DNA from: CAWDZK01 sp963807005
Lineage (GTDB): Bacteria > Actinomycetota > Actinomycetes > JACCUZ01
Length of the DNA stretch: 64,000 nucleotides
Direction of reading: 5' to 3'
Assembly: GCA_963807005.1 (NCBI GenBank)
Contig: CAWDZK010000004.1
Span: 1-64,000, forward strand
Below are positions 9,364 through 17,580 of this stretch, in pieces. The position numbers and the translations under genes are program-made. Position 1 is the first letter of the stretch. Each line of letters opens with the position of its first letter. The notes below the pieces were generated by a model. It was not told the origin of the DNA. It made no database searches and saw only the letters and a program-made list of their open reading frames with translations.

Positions 9364-10383
9364 TCAGGCGAGTGCGCGCAGCCGCTGGTGTGTCCCGTCC
9401 ATGACCACCGCGCCGCGCAGGTGCGCCTTGGCCAGCTTGGCGACCACGGTGTAGTTGGTGTCCACGACGTTGGCGATCGGGGTCAGCGCCGTCTGCGAGA
9501 CGAGCTGGTAGGCGTCCAGGGCGGACAGCCCGGTCAGCTCGCGCACCCAGCCGACCATCTCGGCGTGCGCGATGCGGAACGCGTCCTCCAGCGGGCGCGC
9601 CGAGCCGGTGGTCATGATGAAGACGTCGTCCTCCATCCGCGGCCAGGCGGTGGGGGGCGCGCCGGTGACGAGGTCGAGCACCAGCTCGGTGTCCATGGCG
9701 CACTCCACCGCGACCCCGCAGGTCTCGCCCTCGCCCTGGCGGGCGTGGCCGTCCCCAAGGCTGAACAGCGCACCCTCGACGTTGACACCGAGGTAGCAGG
9801 TGGTGCCGGCTCGCATCTCCGGGGTGTCCATGTTGCCGCCCCAGTCGCCGGGCGTGAGCGACGAGCGCACCTCGCCGAGTGCCGGCGCCACGCCGACGGT
9901 GCCGTGCATCGGGTCCAGCGGGAGGTCCACCTGGTACGCCGAGTCGAGCGCGTCGTAGGTGACGGTCCCGGCCGCCGTGTCGATCTCGTACACCCAGGTG
10001 CGTTCCGGCAGCGGGTCGTGCAGCATCGCGGTCGCCCGGGTCGCCGTCAGCGCTCCGAACAGCGGCACCGTCGTGCTGACCCCGCGGCCGCCGCGGGGGA
10101 CGATCGACCGGAAGTGCACCGCGAGGGTGTCCCCGGGACGCGCGCCCTCGACGTAGAAGGGGCCGGTCTGCGGGTTGATGAACCTCGGGTCGCACACCTG
10201 CGACACCAGGTCACCAGTGCTGCGGACCCGGCCGGCGAAGCAGTCCATCGTCCAGGTCGAGATCACGGTTCCCGGCCGGACGCTGACCAACGGCGCGGCC
10301 CCGCCGAAGGTGTAGGTCAGCGACGCCGGGTCGGCGTCGGCGTCCGGCTCGAACCGCAGGACGTCCTCGTGGGTGCGTGACAC
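9364..10383 (-). CDS. Acetamidase/formamidase family amidohydrolase
   Basis: A 339-residue member of the FmdA/AmdA family, which hydrolyses short amides such as formamide or acetamide to the acid and ammonia. Family features include DCFAGRV near residue 47, VCDPRFINPQTGPFYVEGA, the GVNVEGALFSLGDGHARQGEGE segment that carries the metal and active-site residues, and DVFIMTTGSARPLEDA. Length is close to the ~300-340 usual for actinobacterial members. It starts at GTG 10383, downstream of the permease of the BMC locus and on the same strand, separated by a perfect 48-bp palindrome that probably ends the permease transcript. An amidase beside amino-alcohol genes could release amine from an amide, but this link is only positional. 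Confidence 0.85.
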   Translation of the reverse strand: MSRTHEDVLRFEPDADADPASLTYTFGGAAPLVSVRPGTVISTWTMDCFAGRVRSTGDLVSQVCDPRFINPQTGPFYVEGARPGDTLAVHFRSIVPRGGRGVSTTVPLFGALTATRATAMLHDPLPERTWVYEIDTAAGTVTYDALDSAYQVDLPLDPMHGTVGVAPALGEVRSSLTPGDWGGNMDTPEMRAGTTCYLGVNVEGALFSLGDGHARQGEGETCGVAVECAMDTELVLDLVTGAPPTAWPRMEDDVFIMTTGSARPLEDAFRIAHAEMVGWVRELTGLSALDAYQLVSQTALTPIANVVDTNYTVVAKLAKAHLRGAVVMDGTHQRLRALA

Positions 10384-10422
10384 GACTCAACCCTCCAGGA
10401 ACGGCGCGACGATGGAAAGGGG

Positions 10423-10470
10423 ACAGCCGGTGCGACGGCGCGGACCGGTCCGCGCCGTCGCACCGGCTGT
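10423..10470. terminator. Perfect 48-bp palindrome after the permease gene
   Basis: Two 24-nt arms (10423-10446 and 10447-10470) are exactly complementary with no loop. It sits 17 nt beyond the permease stop, between two minus-strand genes. There is no T-tract on either strand. A transcript would fold into a very stable hairpin, so termination or 3'-end protection is likely; a dimeric protein binding site is the alternative. Confidence 0.75.
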
Positions 10471-10487
10471 TGTCAGGTGGGACCGGG

Positions 10488-12102
10488 TCAGCCGCGCGGA
10501 CCGCCCTCGGCGGACGCCCGCTCGTGGGTCTCCTCGAACACCGTGCGGCCGATCGCGTCGTACACCGGCCGGTTACGGGCGCGCAGGTACAGCACGCCGA
10601 CCAGGCCGGCCGCGAAGGTCCCCACGACCAGCCAGGGGATGGCGGTGAAGAACGGGGAGCCGGCCGCTGCGCCTCCGGCGAAGTCGATGTTGCTCAGCAG
10701 CAGCCACACCACGTAGACCATGCCCGAGGCCGCCGAGACCGGGGATGATGCCGGTCACCAGCAGGTTGCCGGGCTGCACCTTCTTCACGTGGAAGTACCA
10801 GATGACCGCCAGCGACGTGATCGCCTGCACGATGAGAATGGCCATCGTGCCGAGGATGGCCAGCAGTCCGTACTCGTAGAAGTACGCGCCGCGGAGCGCC
10901 TGGTCGCCGTCGGTCGTGAGGAGGTAGAAGCCGACCGTCAGGACCAGCGTGATGACGCTCTGCGTCAGCGAGGCGACGTGCGGTGTCTGGTGGGTCCCGT
11001 GCGTCCGACCGAGCGTGTTCTTCGTGACGGGCAGCTCCCGGGCGATCGCGAACAAGTAGCGCGAGGCTGCGTTGTGGAAGGCCAGGCCGCAGGCGAACGA
11101 GCCGACCATGATGAGGAAGAGGTAGATGTCGCCGATGAACGCGCCACCGAGCTTGGCCTCGGCGAGGTCGACCCACAGGCCGATCGAGTCGGTGTTCGAC
11201 TTCTGGATCGCTGTCGCCTTGCCGTTGCCGGCGATCATCATCCAGGACACGAAGGTGTAGAAGGTGCCGAGGCCGACCACGGCGATGAGAGTGGCGCGGG
11301 GGACGATGTGCTTGGGGTTGCGCGACTCCTCGCCGTACACGGCCGTGGTCTCGTAACCCACCCACGACCAGAAGGCGAAGAACAGCCCGATCGCGGCGCT
11401 GCCGGCCGCGATGCTCTGGCCGTCGATCTTCAGGCCCATACCGCCGCCGGCCTGTAGCGACGTGAACGCGTTGACCGGGTTCACCGCCTCGAAGAGCATG
11501 CCGTCGGGACCGCCCCCGCTGAAGAGGACCGAGAAGCTGAGGGCGCCGAGCAGGATGACCTCGGCGATGAGGGTGACGCCGAGGACCGCCGCGGCGATGT
11601 TGATGTCGTAGTAGCCGAAGGCGGCGATGACCGCGATGCCGACGAGTGCCAGCACCAGCCAGTTCACGTCGATGCCGACCCAGCGGTTCAGCGCGTCGTT
11701 GGAGAAGTAGGCGAAGATGCCGATCAGGGAGCCCTCGAACACGACATAGGCCATCGTGGCCAGCGCGCCGGACGCCATGCCCCACACCTGGCCGAGCCCG
11801 TGGGTGATGAAGCCGTAGAAGGCGCCGGCGGTGGTGATGTACCGCGCCATGGCGACGTAGCCGACGGTGAACAGCGTCAGCACCACGGTGGCGACCAGGT
11901 AGCCGGCCGGTGCGCCGGTGCCGTTGCCGTAGCCGACGGCGATCGGCACGTTGCCGGTCATCGCGGTGATCGGCGCGGCGTTCGCCACGGCCATGAACAG
12001 CACGCCCATCAGGCCGACGGCGCCGACCTTGAGATGGTTCCTGGCCGGTGGCGGCGGCGCGTCCGTGGCAGACCCCGGTGTCAGGTTCTCGCTGGTGGTC
12101 AC
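10488..12102 (-). CDS. APC-superfamily amino acid/amine permease of the BMC locus, one apparent frameshift
   Basis: An amino acid-polyamine-organocation permease of about 537 residues with ~12 membrane segments, starting at GTG 12102 behind a GGAG. The N-terminal motif VGLMGVLFMAVANAAPITAM and the FAFWSWVGYETTAVYGEESR segment are typical. It is divergent from the compartment operon, so it probably imports the amino alcohol or related amine used there. The frame breaks at 10741-10744, a run of four G (four C on the coding strand). Removing one base restores a continuous reading into IIPVSAASGMVYVVWLLLSN and the last ~85 residues. Coding quality is perfect on both sides, so this looks like a homopolymer sequencing error. 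Confidence 0.85.
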
Positions 12103-12285
12103 AGAGTCACTCCATCTCGGAGCCCATGCCGTTTCACCGGATCCAGGTGGACCGATTGGGCGGGGGCAGCGGAAACTGGACGGTCGTCGGCTGTGACGTG
12201 GGCCACAGCCGAGGGGAATGGTGGCAGCGAGACCAGGCGCTGACAAGCGCCTCGGCGAAAATGCCTTGCCCAGATTCTCGAACCG

Positions 12286-12315
12286 TTGACCGGACCGGAT
12301 GGATCCTGCTAGAAA
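12286..12315 (+). promoter_or_regulatory. Candidate promoter of the microcompartment operon
   Basis: TTGACC (12286-12291) and TAGAAA (12310-12315, preceded by TG one base upstream as in extended -10 elements) are 18 nt apart in the 278-nt gap between the permease and the phospho-lyase. It would give a leader of about 60 nt. The -35 is good and the -10 is weak. Confidence 0.45.
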
Positions 12316-12357
12316 CCATTCAGCAGACCGAAAAGCGATTCGGTATGCGGTCCGGTC
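12288..12357. promoter_or_regulatory. Inverted 10-nt arms flanking the candidate promoter, possible operator
   Basis: gaccggaccg (12288-12297) and its exact complement cggtccggtc (12348-12357) bracket the candidate -10 and start of transcription. The GntR/UTRA gene at the end of the operon is the obvious candidate to bind here. The spacing between arms (50 nt) is long for a single dimer, so looping or chance is possible. Confidence 0.3.
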
Positions 12358-12380
12358 CGACGGCCTCCCGAGGCGGGTGC

Positions 12381-13682
12381 ATGACCTTCGACTACGGCGA
12401 GTTCTCCTTCGGGTCCAAGGAGGAGGTCCTCGACAAGGCCCGCGAGTTCTGGAACCCGGGCAAGACCGACTTCTGGGTCGAGGCAGGTGTCCCGCTGGTC
12501 ATCGACCGGCGTGAGGAGTACTTCATCTACGACATGTCGGGCAAGCGGCTGCTCGACGTCCACCTCAACGGTGGGACCTACAACCTCGGCCACCGCAACC
12601 CCGAGGTGGTCGCCGCCGTGACCCAGGCGATGACGCACTTCGACATCGGCAACCACCACTTCCCGTCGCTGGCGCGCACCGCGCTGGCCGAGGCGCTGGT
12701 CTCCTCGGCCCCGGCCGGGCTGACGAAGGTGGTCTACGGCAGCGGTGGCGGCGAGGCGATCGACATCGCGCTGAAGACCGCCCGGCACACCACCCAGAAG
12801 CGCAAGATCGTCTCGATCGTCAAGGCCTACCACGGACACACCGGGCTCGCGGTCGGCACCGGGGACGACCGGTTCAGCAAGCTGTTCCTCTCCGACCGGC
12901 CGGAAGAGTTCCCGCACGTCCCCTTCAACGACCTCGCCGCGATGGAGGACGCCCTGCGCGGGCGCGACGTGGCGGCCGTGATCATGGAGACCATCCCGGC
13001 CACGTACGGGTTCCCGTTGCCCGACCCCGGCTACCTCGAGGGCGTGAAGTCGCTCTGCGAGCGGTACGACGCGCTGTACATCGCCGACGAGGTGCAGACC
13101 GGCCTCATGCGCACCGGTGAGCTCTGGGCGATCACCAAGCACGGCATCACGCCGGACATCCTGGTGACCGGCAAGGGGATCTCCGGCGGCATGTACCCCA
13201 TCTCCGCGGTGCTGGTGTCGGAGCACGCCGCCGGCTGGCTGACCGAGGACGGGTTCGGTCACATCTCGACCTTCGGCGGGGCCGAGCTGGGCTGCATCGC
13301 GGCCCTCAAGACCCTGGAGGTGTGCACCCGGCCCGAGACCCGCTCGATGGTGCACTACATCTCCGACCTGGTCGGCCGCGGGCTGCGGGAGATCCAGGCC
13401 GACTTCCCGGACTGGTTCGTCGGCATCCGCCAGAACGGGGTCGTGATGGGCCTCGAGTTCGCGCACCCGCAGGGCGCGAAGTACGTCATGCGCCACCTGT
13501 ACGAGAACGGTGTCTGGGCGATCTTCTCCACCCTCGACCCACGGGTGCTGCAGTTCAAGCCGGGCATCCTGCTGCGTCCCGAGCTGTGCGAGGAGCTGCT
13601 GGACCGCGCCGAGGTGGCCATCCGCAAGGCCCGGGACGAGGTCCGGCACGGGTCCGCGCCGCGGGAGCGGGTGCCGGCGTGA
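12381..13682 (+). CDS. Class-III aminotransferase fold enzyme, probable amino-propanol-O-phosphate phospho-lyase
   Basis: A 433-residue PLP enzyme of fold type I. Asp236 in YIADEVQTG and Lys265 in VTGKGISGG are the cofactor-binding aspartate and Schiff-base lysine; GSGGGEAIDIALKTAR and HISTFGGAELG are further landmarks. In RMM/AAU compartment loci the homologue cleaves 1-amino-2-propanol O-phosphate to propionaldehyde, ammonia and phosphate rather than transaminating. That role fits here because a kinase and a CoA-acylating aldehyde dehydrogenase are in the same operon. ATG 12381 follows a GAGGCGGG stretch. It is the first gene, and its stop overlaps the next start by 4 nt. I see no encapsulation helix at either end, so it may be carried in by a partner. 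Confidence 0.85.
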   Translation: MTFDYGEFSFGSKEEVLDKAREFWNPGKTDFWVEAGVPLVIDRREEYFIYDMSGKRLLDVHLNGGTYNLGHRNPEVVAAVTQAMTHFDIGNHHFPSLARTALAEALVSSAPAGLTKVVYGSGGGEAIDIALKTARHTTQKRKIVSIVKAYHGHTGLAVGTGDDRFSKLFLSDRPEEFPHVPFNDLAAMEDALRGRDVAAVIMETIPATYGFPLPDPGYLEGVKSLCERYDALYIADEVQTGLMRTGELWAITKHGITPDILVTGKGISGGMYPISAVLVSEHAAGWLTEDGFGHISTFGGAELGCIAALKTLEVCTRPETRSMVHYISDLVGRGLREIQADFPDWFVGIRQNGVVMGLEFAHPQGAKYVMRHLYENGVWAIFSTLDPRVLQFKPGILLRPELCEELLDRAEVAIRKARDEVRHGSAPRERVPA

Positions 13683-15241
13683 GCGAGGTCGTGGCCCAGG
13701 TCGAGGCCGCCGGGGTGCCGCGGGCGCGGCAGATGCTCGAGCGGGCCCGCTGGGCGGCCCGGGCGTTCGCGACCTACGACCAGGCCAGCGTGCTGCGCAT
13801 CGCCGACGCCGTCGCCACGGTCGCCGAGTCCAAGGCCGACTTCTACGCCGAGTGGGCCGTGCGCGAGACGGGTTTCGGGGTGGTCGCTGACAAGGTCGTC
13901 AAGAACCGGCTCTGCTCGCGGGGGATCCTCGACGCCTACCGGGACGACGACTTCGTGACCCCGCGCGTGGAGGCCGGCCGGAAGATGGTCGAGGTGCCGC
14001 GGCCGGCGGGCGTCGTGCTGGCGCTCACCCCGTCGACCAACCCGGTCTGCACCGTCTACTTCAAGGTGCTGCTGTCGCTGCTCACCCGCAACGCCGTGGT
14101 GATCAGCCCGCATCCGTTCGCCAAGGAGTGCTGCGCCGACGCGGCGAGGGTGCTCGGTGACGCGGCGGTGGCGGCCGGTGCGCCCGACGGCGTGGTCCAG
14201 GTCGTCGACGAGCCCTCGGTCCCGCTCATCGACGCGCTGATGACCGACGAGCGAACCGACGTCATCCTCGCTACCGGCGGGGTCCCCGTGGTGCGCGCCG
14301 CCTACTCGTCCGGCAACCCGGCGATCGGCGTCGGTCCCGGCAACGTCCCGGTCCTCGTCGACGCCACCGCTGACCTGCGCCGCACGGCGGAGAAGCTGGT
14401 GACCAGCAAGGCGTTCGACAACTCGATCCTGTGCACGAACGAGAGCGTGCTGATCGTCGAGGACTCGGTGGCGGATCGGCTGCTGCGCGAGATGGGCCGG
14501 CACGGCGCCCACCTGCTCTCGGATGACGACCGCGACAAGGTGAGGGACACGGTCTTCCCCGGGGGCCGGTTCGACACCTCGCTGGTCGGCCGGTCCGCCA
14601 CCGACGTGGCGGCCAAGGCCGGCGTCCGGGTGCCGAGCCGGACCCGGGTGCTGCTCGCGCCGTTCGACCTCGCCGTCGACGAGGAGCCACTGGCCCACGA
14701 GAAGCTGCTTCCGGTGCTCGGTGTCGTCCGCGTGCCCAGCGTGCGCCGCGGCATCCGGACCGCCGTCGCCGTGCTGCGGATCGGCGGTGCCGGTCACTCC
14801 GCCGTCGTCCACAGCACCGACCCCCGCACGGTGATGGCGTACGCCGCAGCCGTGCGCGTCCTACGGGTCACGGTGAACGAGGGCGGCAGCACCGGAAGCG
14901 CCGGCTTCAGCACCCACCTCGCACCGTCGATGACGATCGGCACCGGGTTCGTCGGCCGCAGCTCGCTGGGGGAGAACCTCGAGCCGAGGCACCTGGTGAA
15001 CTGGACCCGGCTCGCCTACAGCACCGACGTGTCCGAGTCGCTGCCGTCCTTCGAGGGGCTGGTGCCGTGGCGCGCCCCCGTGGGCGCCGTCCCGCCCTAC
15101 CCGGAGGCGAGCAATCTCTCCCGTACCGACGATGCTGCCCGCACCGTGCCCGTCGCCTCCACCGGCGGTGAGACCGGTGAGCTCCGCGAGGAGCTGCGCC
15201 GCCTCATCATCGAGGAGCTCACCACGATGATCAAGGGCTGA
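13679..15241 (+). CDS. CoA-acylating aldehyde dehydrogenase with C-terminal encapsulation peptide
   Basis: A 520-residue aldehyde dehydrogenase of the compartment (EutE/PduP-like) class, expected to oxidise propionaldehyde with NAD and CoA to propionyl-CoA. Cys252 in FDNSILCTNES is the nucleophile; the GVGPGNVPVLVD segment is the matching NAD-side motif. After the catalytic fold comes a Pro/Ser/Thr-rich linker (about 470-500) and then a short amphipathic helix ELREELRRLIIEELTTMIKG at the very C-terminus, the pattern of a BMC encapsulation peptide. The GTG start overlaps the phospho-lyase stop (GTGA), and the first shell gene follows after 1 nt. This is the clearest lumen enzyme of the locus. 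Confidence 0.9.
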   Translation: MSEVVAQVEAAGVPRARQMLERARWAARAFATYDQASVLRIADAVATVAESKADFYAEWAVRETGFGVVADKVVKNRLCSRGILDAYRDDDFVTPRVEAGRKMVEVPRPAGVVLALTPSTNPVCTVYFKVLLSLLTRNAVVISPHPFAKECCADAARVLGDAAVAAGAPDGVVQVVDEPSVPLIDALMTDERTDVILATGGVPVVRAAYSSGNPAIGVGPGNVPVLVDATADLRRTAEKLVTSKAFDNSILCTNESVLIVEDSVADRLLREMGRHGAHLLSDDDRDKVRDTVFPGGRFDTSLVGRSATDVAAKAGVRVPSRTRVLLAPFDLAVDEEPLAHEKLLPVLGVVRVPSVRRGIRTAVAVLRIGGAGHSAVVHSTDPRTVMAYAAAVRVLRVTVNEGGSTGSAGFSTHLAPSMTIGTGFVGRSSLGENLEPRHLVNWTRLAYSTDVSESLPSFEGLVPWRAPVGAVPPYPEASNLSRTDDAARTVPVASTGGETGELREELRRLIIEELTTMIKG

Positions 15242-15242
15242 C

Positions 15243-15839
15243 ATGGCGGAGCTGAGGTCCTTCATCTTCCTCGACCAGCTGCAGCCGCAGACCATGTGCT
15301 ACCTGGGCACCTGGATCAAGGGCAGCCTGCCGAGGTCGGACATGGCCGCTCAGATCATCGAGGTCGCACCGGGCCTGGACATCGAGCCGCTCACCGACGT
15401 CGCGTTGAAGAACACCGAGGTGCAGGCCGGGATGCTCGTGGTCGAGCGGCAGTACGGCTACCTCGAGATCCACTCGCGCTCGACCGAGGCGGTGCGGTCG
15501 GCCAGCGCGGCCGTGCTCGACGCGCTCGACGCCACCGCTGCGGATGCGACCCGCCCGACCGTGCTCGCCAGCCAGGTGGTCTCCCGGCTGGACGCCCAGC
15601 ACGCGTTCCTCATCAACCGCAACAAGGTCGGCTCGATGGCGCTCACGGGGGAGTCGTTGTTCGTCATGGAGATGCAGCCCGCCTCCTACGCGATCCTCGC
15701 CACCAACGAGGCGGAGAAGGCTGCCGCGATCAAGGTGGTGGACTACCGGATGATCGGCGCCACGGGGCGGGTCTACCTCAGCGGCCGGGAGGCCGACGTG
15801 CGAGCTGCCGCCGAGGCCGCCGAGGCGGCGCTGTCGTGA
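15243..15839 (+). CDS. BMC-T shell protein (tandem BMC domains), first copy
   Basis: A 198-residue shell protein made of two BMC domains, roughly residues 1-95 and 100-198. Shared motifs with the second BMC-T of the operon include EVAPGLDIEPLTDVAL, VVERQYGYLEIH and INRNKVGSM. The order of elements suggests the circularly permuted type of BMC-T, which forms trimers with hexamer-like outlines and often a gated central pore. It would tile shell facets and pass cofactors or substrates. ATG 15243 lies 1 nt after the aldehyde dehydrogenase stop, and its own stop overlaps the next GTG start. The permuted topology is my inference. Confidence 0.85.
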   Translation: MAELRSFIFLDQLQPQTMCYLGTWIKGSLPRSDMAAQIIEVAPGLDIEPLTDVALKNTEVQAGMLVVERQYGYLEIHSRSTEAVRSASAAVLDALDATAADATRPTVLASQVVSRLDAQHAFLINRNKVGSMALTGESLFVMEMQPASYAILATNEAEKAAAIKVVDYRMIGATGRVYLSGREADVRAAAEAAEAALS

Positions 15840-16309
15840 GCGGCGACCGGTTGGCCGGCCTCGGGCCGGAGGAGCTGCGCGCCGCGGTGCGCGAGGTCCT
15901 GCGCGACGTCCTGCCCGCTGCCGTCACCGAGCGCCGCAGCGCCGGCACGCCGGTCCCCGAGCAGGTCGTCGTGCGCACGGACGCCGACCTCGACGCCCTG
16001 GTGCGCCGGGTGGCAGCGCAGTGCGCGGACCCGGCTCGCCGTGCCGCGATCCAGGAGGGCCGGCACGGGTTCCGGCTGGCGGGCCCCGACGGCCAGGAGT
16101 CGTCCTCACCTGCCGCTGCCCCGTCCACCGGGCCGTCGTCCGGGCCGGCGGCCGTGGTGCGCGTCGAGCGCGGAGCGGTCACCGAGCGGACGGTCCGTCG
16201 GGCGGCGGCGGACGGCGCCCGGCTGGTCCTGGGTGCGCGCGCCGTCATGACCCCGCTGGCCCGGGACCGGGCTCGTGCCCTGGGAGTCCCCGTCGAGAAG
16301 GAGAGCTGA
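15836..16309 (+). CDS. Microcompartment-associated protein of unknown function with encapsulation-like N-terminus
   Basis: A 157-residue protein that I cannot assign to a characterised enzyme. Residues ~9-27 (GPEELRAAVREVLRDVLPA) form an amphipathic helix very like a BMC encapsulation peptide. A helical middle follows, then a Ser/Pro/Ala-rich linker (about residues 88-108), then a C-terminal domain ending in RAVMTPLARDRARALGVPV, a strand-helix motif seen at the ends of several compartment-associated proteins. Helix, linker and small domain fit an adaptor or scaffold that ties enzymes to the shell. GTG 15836 overlaps the preceding stop by 4 nt, and its TGA overlaps the BMC-P start by 1 nt, so it lies inside the shell block. 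Confidence 0.7.
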   Translation: MSGDRLAGLGPEELRAAVREVLRDVLPAAVTERRSAGTPVPEQVVVRTDADLDALVRRVAAQCADPARRAAIQEGRHGFRLAGPDGQESSSPAAAPSTGPSSGPAAVVRVERGAVTERTVRRAAADGARLVLGARAVMTPLARDRARALGVPVEKES

Positions 16310-16551
16310 TGCTCAAGGCGACAGTGGTCGGCAACGTCTGGGCGACCAAGAGGGTCGAGGGCCTGCCCAACGGCGCGTTCCTCGAGGTGCAGGTCGAGGA
16401 CGGCGGGCAGCGGCTCGTCGCCTTCGACGTGCTCGGCAGCGGCGTCGGCGAGCACGTGCTCGTCGCCACCGGATCGGTGGCCGCCGCGTACTTCCCCGAC
16501 CCGCACCCGCCGGTGGATGCGCTGGTCATCGGATCCATCGACGAGGCGTGA
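16309..16551 (+). CDS. BMC-P pentameric vertex protein (EutN/CcmL family)
   Basis: An 80-residue member of the EutN/CcmL/PduN family, whose pentamers cap the twelve vertices of the shell. The N-terminal MLKATVVGNVWATKR and the LVAFDVLGSGVGEHVLVATGS segment are the family's conserved strands. Length is typical (80-100). It starts at ATG 16309, overlapping the previous stop, and is followed by the BMC-H gene after 40 nt. One BMC-P, one BMC-H and two BMC-T genes give a complete set of shell building blocks in a single operon. Confidence 0.92.
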   Translation: MLKATVVGNVWATKRVEGLPNGAFLEVQVEDGGQRLVAFDVLGSGVGEHVLVATGSVAAAYFPDPHPPVDALVIGSIDEA

Positions 16552-16591
16552 CCGCACGTCCCGAGACACGACACGAAGGAGCGAGCCGGAG

Positions 16592-16885
16592 ATGGCGAAC
16601 AACAACAACGCGATCGGCATGATCGAGACCAAGGGGTACGTCGCGGCGCTCGCCGCGGCCGACGCCATGGTCAAGGCGGCCAACGTCACGATCGTCGGGC
16701 GTACCGAGGTCGGTGACGGGCTGGTGGCCGTCACCATCGTCGGTGACGTGGGCGCCGTCAAGGCGGCCACCGAGGCCGGCGCCGAGACGGCCGGTCAGGT
16801 CGGCGAGCTGGTGTCGGTGCACGTGATCCCGCGCCCGCACGGTGAGCTCGGCCGGCACTTCGACACCACCGGACCGGAGGCGTGA
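16592..16885 (+). CDS. BMC-H hexameric shell protein
   Basis: A 97-residue single-domain BMC protein. The motifs NAIGMIETKGYVAALAAADAM and VGDGLVAVTIVGDVGAVKAA are classic of BMC-H, with the pore loop between them. The C-terminal HVIPRPHGEL is the usual end of the domain, followed by a short tail. Hexamers of this protein form the main shell facets. ATG 16592 is chosen over upstream in-frame codons because it gives the standard N-terminus and has AAGGAG 12-17 nt upstream. Its stop overlaps the next gene's GTG start. Confidence 0.92.
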   Translation: MANNNNAIGMIETKGYVAALAAADAMVKAANVTIVGRTEVGDGLVAVTIVGDVGAVKAATEAGAETAGQVGELVSVHVIPRPHGELGRHFDTTGPEA

Positions 16886-17580
16886 CGACAGGTCACCCCG
16901 CCCGCCCAGCCGCAGTGCCGGGCGTGACCGGGACCGAGCTGCGGGTCTACCTGCTGCTCGAGGACCTGCAGCGCCAGTTCGCGGCCTACCTCGCCACGCC
17001 CACCAGGGCGCGGGGCTACCCGCCGTTCGAGGGCCAGCACTCCCTGATCGTCGAGGTGGCGCCCGGGCTGGCCATCGAGCGGGTGATCGATCTCGCGCTG
17101 CGGGCGGTGCCGTCGGTGGAGCCCGGGATCCTGTTCGTGGAGCGCCAGTTCGGTGTCCTCGAGGTGCACGGCGCCGACCTCGACGACGTGCGGCGCGCCG
17201 GCACGGCGATCCTGGACGGGCTGGGCGCCGCGGCCGGGGACCAGCTGCGGCCGCACATCCTCTACAGCGACGTGATCGAGGACATCACCGACCAGCACGC
17301 GGTGATCGTCAACCGCAACCGGCAGGCGTCGATGGTTCTGCCGGGCCAGACCCTGCTGGTCTACGAGATGACGCCTGCGCTGTTCGCGACGGTTGCGGCG
17401 AACGCTGCCGAGAAGGTCGCGCCGGGTGTCACCCTGGTCGACGTGTCGATGATCGGTGCGGCCGGCCGGGTCTACATGGCCGGGTCCACCCCGGACGTGA
17501 TCCGGGCCAGGGACGAGATCACCCGTGTGCTCGGCGAGATCGACGGCCGCGACCACGGGTCCGGAGGCGGCCGGGCGTGA
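16882..17580 (+). CDS. BMC-T shell protein (tandem BMC domains), second copy
   Basis: A 232-residue paralogue of the first BMC-T, longer at both ends. An N-terminal Pro/Ala-rich stretch (residues 1-20) precedes the two domains and a charged, glycine-rich tail (GRDHGSGGGRA) follows them. The repeats contain EVAPGLAIERVIDLAL, FVERQFGVLEVHG, VIVNRNRQASM and GAAGRVYMAGS. Two differing trimers probably provide different pores or double-layer gates. GTG 16882 overlaps the BMC-H stop by 4 nt, and its own TGA overlaps the kinase GTG, so all shell genes and the kinase are translationally coupled. Confidence 0.85.
   Translation: MTTGHPARPAAVPGVTGTELRVYLLLEDLQRQFAAYLATPTRARGYPPFEGQHSLIVEVAPGLAIERVIDLALRAVPSVEPGILFVERQFGVLEVHGADLDDVRRAGTAILDGLGAAAGDQLRPHILYSDVIEDITDQHAVIVNRNRQASMVLPGQTLLVYEMTPALFATVAANAAEKVAPGVTLVDVSMIGAAGRVYMAGSTPDVIRARDEITRVLGEIDGRDHGSGGGRA

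Noticed and set aside
12309..13649. A 446-residue minus-strand open frame
   Set aside because: Antisense shadow of the phospho-lyase with PLP motifs on the plus strand.
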